NCBI RefSeq assembly: GCF_002847505.1 | Contig: NZ_MXAV01000013.1 | Coordinates: 80,995 to 144,994 of the forward strand | Source of the DNA: Acidithiobacillus marinus | GTDB lineage: Bacteria > Pseudomonadota > Gammaproteobacteria > Acidithiobacillales > Acidithiobacillaceae | Length of the DNA stretch: 64,000 bases | Direction of reading: 5' to 3' | In this document: piece by piece, positions 18,683 to 26,427 of the stretch | Position numbering within the stretch: position 1 is the first letter of the stretch | How the letters are laid out: every line of letters begins with the position of its first letter | Position numbers and translations under genes: made by a program | The notes under the pieces: generated by a model | The model's input: the letters and a program-made list of their open reading frames with translations, nothing else | Databases searched by the model: none | Told to the model about the DNA's origin: nothing

Positions 18683-19938
18683 GTGCGGACCCGGCACTCG
18701 CCGTACACTATCAAAGGGGCATTGCCCAGAATCGTGCTCAGTTTCTGCTACAGACGGTGCAAGTGTTTTTTGTGGGGCTGATTATTGGTATGGAGCGCAC
18801 CGTGCTCCCCGGACTTGCCCACAATTTTGGTGTAGATAAAGGTCAGTTTTTGTTTCTCGCCAGCTTCGTGATTTCTTTCGGCCTGGTCAAGGGTGCCTTG
18901 AATCTGGTGGCCGGTGCTCTCTCAGATGGTATGGGCCGCAAGCGAGTCTTGTTGCTGGGTTGGATGGCTGGCATCCCGATCCCCTTGCTGATCTTTTTTT
19001 CGCCCAACTGGTGGTGGATCATTGCGGCCAACGTCTTTCTCGGGATCAACCAGGGTTTCACCTGGACCATGACGGTGACCAGTCAGATTGACCTGGCCGG
19101 TAGCCGCCAACGCGGCCTCGCCGTGGGCATCAATGAAGCTGCCGGTTATGTGGGCATGGGTCTGGCCGGTCTGAGCACCGGCTATCTGGCGGTTGCCTAT
19201 GGTCCGCGCTGGGCCCTGTTAGGTTTTGGCCTGGCAGTCATTGCTCTGGCTTTGTTTCTATGCTTGCGGGTGCAGGATACCATTGCCTGGGTACGGGCCG
19301 AGCATGCTGCCCATCCTGGTTCTGCCCCAGCCTCCAGCGCGCCCTGGTGGCAGAGCTTCATCGCTGTCTCCTTCCAAAATCCGCGTTATCGCGCCCTCTG
19401 TCAGGCCGGAGTCGCTAACAAGGTGGCAGATACTCTGGTCTGGGTACTATTCCCTCTCTACTTTCTGCAGCATGCCTTGGGGGTGGTGGCCATCGGCTGG
19501 ATCACTGGAACCTATGGAGCCGTTTGGGGACTTTCGCAACTCTGGACGGGACACCTGGCAGATCGAATCGGACGTAAGCTCCCCATTGTCTGCGGCTTTT
19601 TTCTGCTTTCGGCAGGGTTGGTGTTGACCGCACTGGTGCAGAGTTTTGTTGATTGGCTTGGCGCTGCAGCCATCATGGGCCTCGGCATGGCGTTGCTCTA
19701 TCCCAATCTGGTGACGGCCATGTCCGATACCGCTCCGCCCCTGGAACGTGGTCGCATTCTTGGAGTCTACCGCTATTGGCGGGATACGGGTTATGCCATC
19801 GGTGGACTGTTGCTGGGCCTGGTCGCCCAGTGGAATGACAAAATTCTGCCCGCCATTTGGGTGACTGCCGGTATTGTCGCCTTGTCCGGGGTATGGATTG
19901 TCTTTGCAGTCCAGGAAACCTATACCCGAAAAATATGA
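18679..19938 (+). CDS. MFS transporter controlled by ArsR-type regulator
   Basis: 419 residues, 12 membrane helices, inner-membrane secondary carrier. The MFS loop 2-3 signature is GALSDGMGRKRVLLLGW, and a second copy, GHLADRIGRKLP, follows in the second half, as expected. Start ATGA-coupled to the ArsR gene. Substrate unknown; export of a toxic compound recognised by the regulator is the natural reading. Confidence 0.9.
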   Translation: MSADPALAVHYQRGIAQNRAQFLLQTVQVFFVGLIIGMERTVLPGLAHNFGVDKGQFLFLASFVISFGLVKGALNLVAGALSDGMGRKRVLLLGWMAGIPIPLLIFFSPNWWWIIAANVFLGINQGFTWTMTVTSQIDLAGSRQRGLAVGINEAAGYVGMGLAGLSTGYLAVAYGPRWALLGFGLAVIALALFLCLRVQDTIAWVRAEHAAHPGSAPASSAPWWQSFIAVSFQNPRYRALCQAGVANKVADTLVWVLFPLYFLQHALGVVAIGWITGTYGAVWGLSQLWTGHLADRIGRKLPIVCGFFLLSAGLVLTALVQSFVDWLGAAAIMGLGMALLYPNLVTAMSDTAPPLERGRILGVYRYWRDTGYAIGGLLLGLVAQWNDKILPAIWVTAGIVALSGVWIVFAVQETYTRKI

Positions 19939-20018
19939 TGAATCAGTTTTTTATCAAGACCGATGATGAGATGCCCATCTTTCATTTTTCCTCCAGTTTG
20001 AGGTGCTATTACAAAATA

Positions 20019-20045
20019 CCTCGCGCAAAGCGTGAGTGCGCGAGG
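20019..20045. terminator. hairpin after MFS gene
   Basis: CCTCGCGC (20019-20026) and GCGCGAGG (20038-20045) form a perfect 8-bp stem with an 11-nt loop. No T-run follows. The remaining gap to the Crp/Fnr gene (19939-20206) contains no convincing gene. Confidence 0.4.
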
Positions 20046-20206
20046 ACTTCATTGTCCAGACTGCAGACTTAGCAACTCCCGAGCCAATTTGCCGTGGATC
20101 GGGCCCCGGTGTCAGGGTAGGTGTGTGCATAGCAGCCCCTCTTTGCGGCTTGCGGCTTAGCCAGATGATGACTATGCTGCTTTTTTCCAGATCAGAAAGC
20201 GCCCTT

Positions 20207-20896
20207 ATGGAAGCCGTTGCCGACAATTTATTCCCCATCCTGCGCGAAACCTCACTGTTTTCTGCCTGGCCGGAAGACTTGCTGCATGCCTTGCTGCTAC
20301 AAAGCAAAAAAGTCACCCTGGATTCCGGAGAGATTTTGTTTGTCGAGAAAGCCGCTGCGAGCGCTTTTTATCTGGTGCTTTCCGGTCGCATCCACCTGAT
20401 TGCGGCGGCAAGCACCGGGCAGGAAAAAATTGTGGAAATCATTGAGCAGCATGACCTGTTTGCCGAAGCCGTCGCTTTTCTGGGTGGACGTTATCCGGTG
20501 ACCGCTGCTGCGGACGGGAGTACAAGCGTTCTGGAAATTCCCCTCGCCCTGTTCCTGGAAATCCTGGAGCAAAAACCCCTGTTGATGCGTCAGATGTTGG
20601 CGCGTCTGAGTATGCGTCTGCATTTTCTGGTCAAGGAGCTGCGCCATCTCAGTGTTGAATCCGCCGAACAGCGCTTGGTCAGTTATTTGCTGGAATTGTG
20701 TCCACAGGCTAATGGTTCTGCAGTCATTGAATTTCCCACCAAAAAATCGGCGGTCGCCGCACGCTTGGGTCTGACCCCGGAAACTTTATCGCGGGTGCTG
20801 GCCCGCATGCGTAAAGCCGGAGTGATAGAAATGCAGGGACGAACCATCCATGTGCCTGATCTGCAGGCCCTGGAACGCTGGGTGGCCGGTCATTGA
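20207..20896 (+). CDS. Crp/Fnr family regulator, DNR-like
   Basis: 229 residues: N-terminal cyclic-nucleotide-type sensor barrel (residues 10-125), dimer helix, and C-terminal winged helix with TKKSAVAARLGLTPETLSRVLARMRKAG. There is no N-terminal cysteine cluster, so it is not an oxygen-sensing Fe-S FNR; the recognition helix LTPETLSRVL is typical of the DNR/NNR nitric-oxide branch, where haem is used. Start ambiguous: ATG 20207 fits the family, while an in-frame ATG at 20165 adds 14 residues. It faces the globin-to-lipoyl operon tail to tail, and a matching box stands before that operon. Confidence 0.88.
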   Translation: MEAVADNLFPILRETSLFSAWPEDLLHALLLQSKKVTLDSGEILFVEKAAASAFYLVLSGRIHLIAAASTGQEKIVEIIEQHDLFAEAVAFLGGRYPVTAAADGSTSVLEIPLALFLEILEQKPLLMRQMLARLSMRLHFLVKELRHLSVESAEQRLVSYLLELCPQANGSAVIEFPTKKSAVAARLGLTPETLSRVLARMRKAGVIEMQGRTIHVPDLQALERWVAGH

Positions 20897-20901
20897 TCCG
20901 G

Positions 20902-21348
20902 TTATTCTGAACAACGCATGCATTGCACACCGTATCTTTTGATCCACTCTTCCAGTGCCGCGATGGCTACATTACCGGTGCTGACATTGTCGAGAGCATG
21001 TGCTGGATCATCGGGTTTCACGCGAGCGATCCAGGCATCATTGTAGGGATCAATATTGATCAGGTGGGGATCTTCCAGCAGTTTTTCATTGCGGTCCATG
21101 ACTTCACCCGCAAAAGGCACCGGAACACCGCCTGCCCATTTGCCGCTCTCCAGGGTGGCCACATGCCGTCCGGCCTCCAGGTGTGTGCCGACTTTTTTGA
21201 TGCGGGCTTTTTGCAGGCGGCCTGACATGGTCTGGGCGGGATCTGTGATTCCGATCGTCAAGGTACCATCCTCTTCGGGGCGTACCCACACATAATCCAG
21301 ATCATAAAAAAGATCCTCCAGCAATTCGCAGCCGTGATATTCACTCAT
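20902..21348 (-). CDS. GcvH-like lipoyl carrier protein with C-terminal CxxC
   Basis: 148 residues with the glycine-cleavage H-protein fold. The lipoyl-lysine loop reads HVATLESGKWAGGVPVPFAGEV (K70), close to the canonical ESVKA form, and DPHLINIDPYNDAWIARVKP matches the H-protein C-terminal block. It ends GVQCMRCSE, an extra CxxC tail (C143, C146) not part of normal GcvH. There is no glycine cleavage gene nearby; it is the last gene after a hemerythrin, with ATGA overlap. Sulfur oxidisers use lipoate-binding proteins (LbpA) with the sHdr complex, so a redox or sulfur carrier role is possible. True role unknown. Confidence 0.8.
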   Translation of the reverse strand: MSEYHGCELLEDLFYDLDYVWVRPEEDGTLTIGITDPAQTMSGRLQKARIKKVGTHLEAGRHVATLESGKWAGGVPVPFAGEVMDRNEKLLEDPHLINIDPYNDAWIARVKPDDPAHALDNVSTGNVAIAALEEWIKRYGVQCMRCSE

Positions 21349-21803
21349 GATTCTGCCTCCGCCTCAAAATCGAGAATACGCCTTCCTGCAGCTTCACCAT
21401 GATCGGTCAAGGCAGTTGCCAAAATTGGATAAAGTTCATTTTCTTCCTTGGCATCATGTTGTTTGAGAATGGTTTGTACGGTACTTAGAAGATCGTCAAA
21501 GGTTTCTGCGTCCTGCTCCTGAATAGCTTCCGCCATTTCCTCAAAAAAAATACGTAAATCCTGATGACCCTTGCGGAGGAGGGCGGTCAGGGATTGGGCT
21601 TCATCCCCTTTCTGGCGCTCAAAGGCCGGAAATAATGTGCTTTCTTCCACGGCCATATGGCCATCCACGATGCCATGGCGGAAGGTCTCCAGTAAATGCG
21701 CCGCTTCCGGCCATGCGCCTTGGCTCACCGCTTCTGCGCCTTGTTCCAGAAGCTGGTCCAGGCGTTCATGGTCGTGTTGCATGATCTGATCAATGGGTTC
21801 CAT
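21345..21803 (-). CDS. hemerythrin domain protein
   Basis: 152 residues, four-helix bundle for a di-iron site. Ligands are visible in order: HDHERLDQLL, HGIVDGHMAVEESTLFPAFE, GHQDLRIFF, and KQHDAKEENELYPIL. Such proteins bind O2 or NO, or help Fe-S repair. GGAG is 6 nt before the chosen ATG at 21803 (another ATG at 21806 is too close). The stop overlaps the lipoyl-protein start. Companion genes are a globin and its reductase, so NO or oxygen handling is likely. Confidence 0.9.
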   Translation of the reverse strand: MEPIDQIMQHDHERLDQLLEQGAEAVSQGAWPEAAHLLETFRHGIVDGHMAVEESTLFPAFERQKGDEAQSLTALLRKGHQDLRIFFEEMAEAIQEQDAETFDDLLSTVQTILKQHDAKEENELYPILATALTDHGEAAGRRILDFEAEAES

Positions 21804-21882
21804 CATAATCTCCGATGTTGGTGCGATCCTGTGCGGTATGCGCGTGACCGAAGTGCGTTTCTTGAGCATTTGGATGTCATTG

Positions 21883-22128
21883 TTATGACGCTCCGAGCAT
21901 TTTCAACACGTCTCCCAAGGGTTGTGCGCCTACGGTTTTCAGGCTGCCATCCACGACAATGGCGGGGACGGTTTTAATGCGCAGGTTACTGACGATTTCC
22001 CGCCCCTCCCGTTCCGCGATATCCAGAACTTCCAGTTCCATGGGCACTTTTTCTGAAGCTTCCTTCCAGACCTTTTCAGCTTGCGGGCAAACGGGACACC
22101 ATTTTGAAACAAGGACTTGTACTTTCAT
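21883..22128 (-). CDS. small thioredoxin-fold protein (CPVC)
   Basis: 81-residue minimal thioredoxin/glutaredoxin-like protein, beginning MKVQVLVSKWCPVC with the redox pair C11/C14 and ending with the cis-proline segment RIKTVPAIVVDGSLK. Shape resembles the 'thioredoxin 3'/MTH-type short thioredoxins. AGGAG is 8 nt before the ATG at 22128. It lies 43 bp after the ferredoxin reductase gene in the same direction, and could pass electrons to its neighbours. Confidence 0.88.
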   Translation of the reverse strand: MKVQVLVSKWCPVCPQAEKVWKEASEKVPMELEVLDIAEREGREIVSNLRIKTVPAIVVDGSLKTVGAQPLGDVLKMLGAS

Positions 22129-22171
22129 CTTGTGTACTCCTGAGTGGTTGTCATATAGCAACGCAGAATGA

Positions 22172-23155
22172 CTAGCCATTGGGTGCAAAGGCATCAAAGT
22201 GGATGTGTGCATGGGAGACCCCATGGGAGAGCAGCAGATCAATAGCCGCTTCGATCATGCCGGGGCTTCCGCAAAGATAGACTTCATGGTTTTGCCAGTG
22301 GCCTCGGGCGGCTACGCTGGGCAACAGTCGGCGTGCTCCGGTCCAATGGGTGTCTTCCATGTCGGAAATGGTGGGTGTCACGGTAATCTGAGGATATTGT
22401 TGTGCCCATTGCTGCAATTGATCGAGATGATAAAAATCCGCCTGTTTTTTGGCTCCGTAAAACAGATGAACAGGACGATTCTGACCCTGAAGAATACTTT
22501 CCTGAATGATGGCTTCAATGGGAGCCAATCCGGTACCGGCGGCAATGCAGAGCATGGGCCTGTTCTGCTCCGGGTGGAGAGCGAAGTCTCCTTGTGGTGG
22601 CCCGAGCGTGATGCTGTCACCGCATTGGGCCTTTTTAAAAAGCCACTGACTGAACAGTCCTCCCGGAATTTCGCGGATATGAAAAACCAGCTCGCCATGA
22701 TCCTGTGGTGGCGTAGCCATGGAATAAGAGCGCCACTGATCCTGATGCTCCGGGACAGCCATACGGGCATATTGGCCGGTACGATATGGATAGGCATTTT
22801 CCGGTTTCAAGGTTAATTCCAATACATTCCAGGCCAGCTTGTTCAAGCTGACTATGTGGCTATTCCAGATATTTCCGGAAATGACTTCAGCGCGCAGTCG
22901 CATAGGGCTACGTGGATAAAGCTTGCATAATATGCCCATGCCTGCAGCCCGTTCTGCGGGTGTCAAAAGCAGCGGCATAAATGGCCCCTGCTCACTCTCT
23001 CCAGACAAAATGGTTCCCTTGCAATCTCCACAGGAACCGCTGGCGCAGCCATGTTTAATGGCCACATCATGGGCTTTGGCCGCTTCGACAATATTCTGAT
23101 TTTCATTGGCCATAAAACAGATGCCGGAGGGTTCCAGACAAATTTCATATTCCAT
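22172..23155 (-). CDS. [2Fe-2S] ferredoxin-NAD(P)H flavin reductase
   Basis: 327-residue phenol/methane-monooxygenase-type reductase. N-terminal plant-type ferredoxin with C37, C42, C45 and C77 (HGCASGSCGDCKG), FAD-binding barrel with RSYSMATPP (RxYS motif), and NAD-binding domain with CIAAGTGLAPIEAII and YLCGSPGMIEA. No oxygenase gene is near. The globin just upstream is single-domain and lacks its own flavin domain, so the natural hypothesis is that this reductase regenerates the globin, together doing what flavohaemoglobin does in one chain. Confidence 0.92.
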   Translation of the reverse strand: MEYEICLEPSGICFMANENQNIVEAAKAHDVAIKHGCASGSCGDCKGTILSGESEQGPFMPLLLTPAERAAGMGILCKLYPRSPMRLRAEVISGNIWNSHIVSLNKLAWNVLELTLKPENAYPYRTGQYARMAVPEHQDQWRSYSMATPPQDHGELVFHIREIPGGLFSQWLFKKAQCGDSITLGPPQGDFALHPEQNRPMLCIAAGTGLAPIEAIIQESILQGQNRPVHLFYGAKKQADFYHLDQLQQWAQQYPQITVTPTISDMEDTHWTGARRLLPSVAARGHWQNHEVYLCGSPGMIEAAIDLLLSHGVSHAHIHFDAFAPNG

Positions 23156-23232
23156 CCATTGACCTCACTTCGTTTTCACCAAAAAAACGGCGCGGGCCAA
23201 AGTCGCAAAAAGGATCCCGGCCAAGCACCGTT

Positions 23233-23246
23233 TTGTGTTAAATCAA
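23233..23246 (-). promoter_or_regulatory. possible Crp/Fnr-type box before reductase
   Basis: On the minus strand TTGATTTAACACAA, one perfect half-site of TTGAT-N4-ATCAA and one partial. It overlaps the last codons of the globin gene and lies 78 bp before the reductase start. No good -10 lies at class II distance. Confidence 0.3.
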
Positions 23247-23704
23247 ACAGCAGGAGGGACGTCGTCAATGGTTACCGGCACAAAGCGGGAAGGGGCCATT
23301 GCTTCATAGGCCGCCTCAATGCATACCGTAGAAGCCAGGTTGTAGGCCTCAATCCAGGATTCCGCCATTTCCCGGGTCCAGGCAGCACCCAGAAAATGCT
23401 TCAGGGTATTGAGCAGGCTTTTGCCGACGATGGGATAATGTTCCGGGCGAGTATCATACTTGATATGGGCAATCCCGAGATCTTTCAAATAGGGCACCAG
23501 TACTTCCAGATTGTCGATGCTGGTCGCAATCAGAATGACAGAGTTAAACAAACGGATACGCTGCTCGGTCATGTCTCCGGGAAACATTTTCCGGACTTCC
23601 GGAAAATGCGTGAACATATAATCATAAAAATGCTCAGCTACCTGTACACCGAGATCCTTTACAGCAGCGCCACTGGATTGAATCAATTGAATATTGATGG
23701 TCAT
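23243..23704 (-). CDS. single-domain globin
   Basis: 153 residues, Vitreoscilla/flavohaemoglobin-type haem domain. The proximal His is H89 in RPEHYPIVGKSLL; a B10 tyrosine is expected in EHFYDYMFTHFPE. No flavin domain follows. First gene of the globin, reductase, thioredoxin, hemerythrin, lipoyl-protein series, all on the minus strand. Likely binds O2 or NO; preceded by a class II Crp/Fnr promoter. Confidence 0.93.
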   Translation of the reverse strand: MTINIQLIQSSGAAVKDLGVQVAEHFYDYMFTHFPEVRKMFPGDMTEQRIRLFNSVILIATSIDNLEVLVPYLKDLGIAHIKYDTRPEHYPIVGKSLLNTLKHFLGAAWTREMAESWIEAYNLASTVCIEAAYEAMAPSRFVPVTIDDVPPAV

Positions 23705-23764
23705 GACAAATTACTCCTTGTGCTTGGGGTGTGGATGGACTGTGCTTGACGCGCTACGTGGTGA

Positions 23765-23806
23765 AAGATAAAGCAGGTTGTGCAGCTATTCCTTGATTTC
23801 GGTCAA
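23765..23806 (-). promoter_or_regulatory. Crp/Fnr (DNR) box and -10 of the globin operon
   Basis: On the minus strand TTGACCGAAATCAA (23806-23793) matches the consensus TTGAT-N4-ATCAA except one base. Exactly 22 nt further is TATCTT (23770-23765), which puts the box centre at about -41.5, the classic activator position. The start codon of the globin gene is about 60 bp further on. The Crp/Fnr gene at 20207 is the obvious candidate regulator. Confidence 0.7.
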
Positions 23807-23827
23807 TTTTGAAAATGGCGGCCATGC

Positions 23828-25000
23828 TTACAGGTTCTTCTGGATAATGCGCCGGGCGCGATTTTGCGCGCGTTGTACTTCATCCTGGTATATGGATGTT
23901 TCATATCCCTGTTTCGGAGTGCTGGTCAGAGGTTGCAGAACCGAATGCGGATGCTCGGGCTGCCAGTGGACTTCGGCAATCATGGAGAGCCCGGGCCGGA
24001 GTGGGTGTTTGCGCAATTCTGCAGCAGGTATGGCAATACGTACCGGCACCCGTTCCACAATATGGATATAATTCCCGGTGGCATTTTGTGGCGGCAGAAT
24101 ACTGAAAGCGCTCCCCGCTCCGGGAAGCAGACCCAGGACGGTGCCATGAAAATGCACAGAACCTCCGTAATAATCACTGGTCAATTGTACCGATTGTCCG
24201 GGGTAGATATGACGCATGACGGTTTCCTTGAAATTGGCGACTACCCATAAATCGTTCAAGGGCACGACGGAGAACAGGCGCTGACCATTTTTAACTTTTA
24301 ACCCTGGATAGGCAGAGCGCTGGGCGATAAAACCCGAAATGGGGGCGCGGATCAGGTGACGTTGCCAGGTGATGTCGGCCTGCTCATATGCCGCAACAGC
24401 CTGCTGCACCAGAGGATTGTCATAAAGCGTGGTGCCTGCTACCAGGGCTTCAGCGCCTTGCAGTTTGGCTTGCGCTTGTGCCACGGCTGCGCTTGCGGCA
24501 GTGATTTCTTGTCGGGTATTTTCAAGGCGGATCATAGAAACGGCGCCACTGGGCAGAGATTGCTGATAGCGTGTTAAGTCTATCTGCAGTTGGCGCAGCG
24601 TGGCTTTCTTGGCCTGGATATTTTGTTGCAGAGCATGGACCTCCGCGAAATCCTGGCGCACTTGTCGTACTGTCGCGGCCAGATGGGCTTCTGCTTTTTT
24701 CATCTGCAGCCGGGAATGACTGCTTTGCAAGATGGCCAGTACCTGACCGGCATGCACAAATTCCGTATTTTCTGCCAGCACCTGCTGGATAGTGCCCTCT
24801 GACAAACTGTCCACGGGGCTGATATTGCCGTTCACGTAGGCATCATTGGTTTCAATCCAGTACTGCCCCCGTAAAAACCACCAGAAGATACCGATGAGGC
24901 TAACTAGGAAAAGGAGGATGGCAACCCCGAGCAGCCCTCTTCGGCGCTTTTTTTCCAAAGGGTGTTTTTCAGAATCCGGGACAAGCTGCGCTGTACTCAT
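23828..25000 (-). CDS. EmrA/HlyD-type membrane fusion protein
   Basis: 390-residue periplasmic adaptor of a tripartite drug efflux pump. One N-terminal membrane anchor (residues 23-43, GLLGVAILLFLVSLIGIFWWF), then the split lipoyl domain (ETNDAYVNGNISPV ... APISGFIAQRSAYPGLKVKNGQ), with a long coiled-coil hairpin between residues 95 and 200. C-terminal beta domains end near 375. Overlaps the outer membrane factor gene by 4 bp. Third gene of emrB-OMF-emrA, controlled probably by the divergent LysR gene. Confidence 0.92.
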   Translation of the reverse strand: MSTAQLVPDSEKHPLEKKRRRGLLGVAILLFLVSLIGIFWWFLRGQYWIETNDAYVNGNISPVDSLSEGTIQQVLAENTEFVHAGQVLAILQSSHSRLQMKKAEAHLAATVRQVRQDFAEVHALQQNIQAKKATLRQLQIDLTRYQQSLPSGAVSMIRLENTRQEITAASAAVAQAQAKLQGAEALVAGTTLYDNPLVQQAVAAYEQADITWQRHLIRAPISGFIAQRSAYPGLKVKNGQRLFSVVPLNDLWVVANFKETVMRHIYPGQSVQLTSDYYGGSVHFHGTVLGLLPGAGSAFSILPPQNATGNYIHIVERVPVRIAIPAAELRKHPLRPGLSMIAEVHWQPEHPHSVLQPLTSTPKQGYETSIYQDEVQRAQNRARRIIQKNL

Positions 25001-26427
25001 TCTGCTTTGCCTTTAGTCGCATATCCGCCTCCCAGCGCCTCATGTAGTAATGTCCAGGATTGGGCATTTTGGATCTGCAAAAGGAGTTTATGGCTTTGCA
25101 TGGTTGTTTCCTGAATACGGGTTTGATAAACGGCCATTTTATTGGCGGTTCCTGCACGAAAAGCCGCCTCAGCCAGGACTCGGCTCTGTCTGGCAGCCTG
25201 CATGATCTGCGCTTGTTCATGGAGCTGCTGATGAATTTTTTTCCAGCTCGCCAGGTAACGGGCAATTTCCCGCACGGCGCTGAGGATGTTCTGGCGATAA
25301 TGATCCTGTGCGGCCATATACACGGCATTTTGTGCCTTGAGTCGGGCGCGGAGTTTTCCGCCTTCAAAAACCGGCAAGGTGATCACCGGACCCACCGCAT
25401 GGGCCAGATTCCCCGGGCTGAATAAATCACCCAGATCAATGCTGTTCCAGCCCGAAAACAGGGCGATATTCACATCCGGATAAAAAGCCGCCCGCGCCGC
25501 CTTGATCTGTTGGGCGGCGATTGTCATTTCCCAACGGGCCGCGACAATGTCGGGGCGGTGAGTGATGAGGCGCAAGGGAAGATCCCGAGGAATGGGCATC
25601 CGCGACAGCTCCGGTAGCGGAGCGATGGGGATCTGCTCTCCCCAATCAGGTCCGTGTCCGGCCAGAGCCGCTAGAATATAGCGTTGCCGGGCAACAGCGT
25701 CCTGTAATTGAGCGCTATTTTGTCGCGCTTCGGCGTAGCGTTCTTCCTGAGCAAAAACCGGACGCGCATCGGCCAGACCATCATGCCAGCGTTGATTCTC
25801 CAGCAGAAGCAGGGACTTTTGCAGGTTTTCCAGATGCTGTGCCAGATGCAGACGTTGGGATGTGCCGATCAGCAGAAAATAATGCCAGGTCAGTTGTGAT
25901 TCCAGTTGCAGTTTTGCTTCGGCATAATCGGCTTGGTGCACCCGCACTTTTCCTATGGTGGCACGGATCTGGTCGCTGTCCCGACCCCATAAATCCAGGT
26001 GATAACGCAGCTCCAGCGGGTTGATCTCGGCATAGTCAAAATGCTGGCCATTGGCTTGGAGATGGAGTCCCTGTTTAGAAAAATACTGCCGGGTGAAAGA
26101 CGCACTGGCATTCCATTGTGGAAGAAGGGCGGCATGTTGTTCCGCAGCAAAGGCTTTTGCCTTGAGAATGCGGGCGCTGACCATCTGCAGCGAGGGGTTA
26201 TTCCGCAACGCCGCATCAATCAGTTGATTGAGGGCAGGCAATTGCGCCTTTTCCCACCACCGGGATTCGGGCCATGGACCCGGATGAATGCCATCATGCC
26301 CCTCAGCTTGAGCCAATACTTGACGGATTTGCGGAGCATGGGCCAGGTGCTTGTTGGGCAGATGTTCTGGCAGGCGCGCGCAGGCGCTGAGTAACAGGCA
26401 GGATAGAAGCAGAAAAAATTTATGCAT
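24997..26427 (-). CDS. NodT/OprM-family outer membrane efflux lipoprotein
   Basis: 476 residues, TolC-like channel. N-terminal lipoprotein signal with lipobox LLSAC (cysteine at residue 16), then two repeats of the outer-membrane efflux domain (residues 60-250 and 270-465) including RPDIVAARWEMTIAAQQIKAAR. Its start overlaps the emrB stop by one base (TGATG), and its end overlaps emrA, so the pump is encoded as one operon. Confidence 0.93.
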   Translation of the reverse strand: MHKFFLLLSCLLLSACARLPEHLPNKHLAHAPQIRQVLAQAEGHDGIHPGPWPESRWWEKAQLPALNQLIDAALRNNPSLQMVSARILKAKAFAAEQHAALLPQWNASASFTRQYFSKQGLHLQANGQHFDYAEINPLELRYHLDLWGRDSDQIRATIGKVRVHQADYAEAKLQLESQLTWHYFLLIGTSQRLHLAQHLENLQKSLLLLENQRWHDGLADARPVFAQEERYAEARQNSAQLQDAVARQRYILAALAGHGPDWGEQIPIAPLPELSRMPIPRDLPLRLITHRPDIVAARWEMTIAAQQIKAARAAFYPDVNIALFSGWNSIDLGDLFSPGNLAHAVGPVITLPVFEGGKLRARLKAQNAVYMAAQDHYRQNILSAVREIARYLASWKKIHQQLHEQAQIMQAARQSRVLAEAAFRAGTANKMAVYQTRIQETTMQSHKLLLQIQNAQSWTLLHEALGGGYATKGKAE

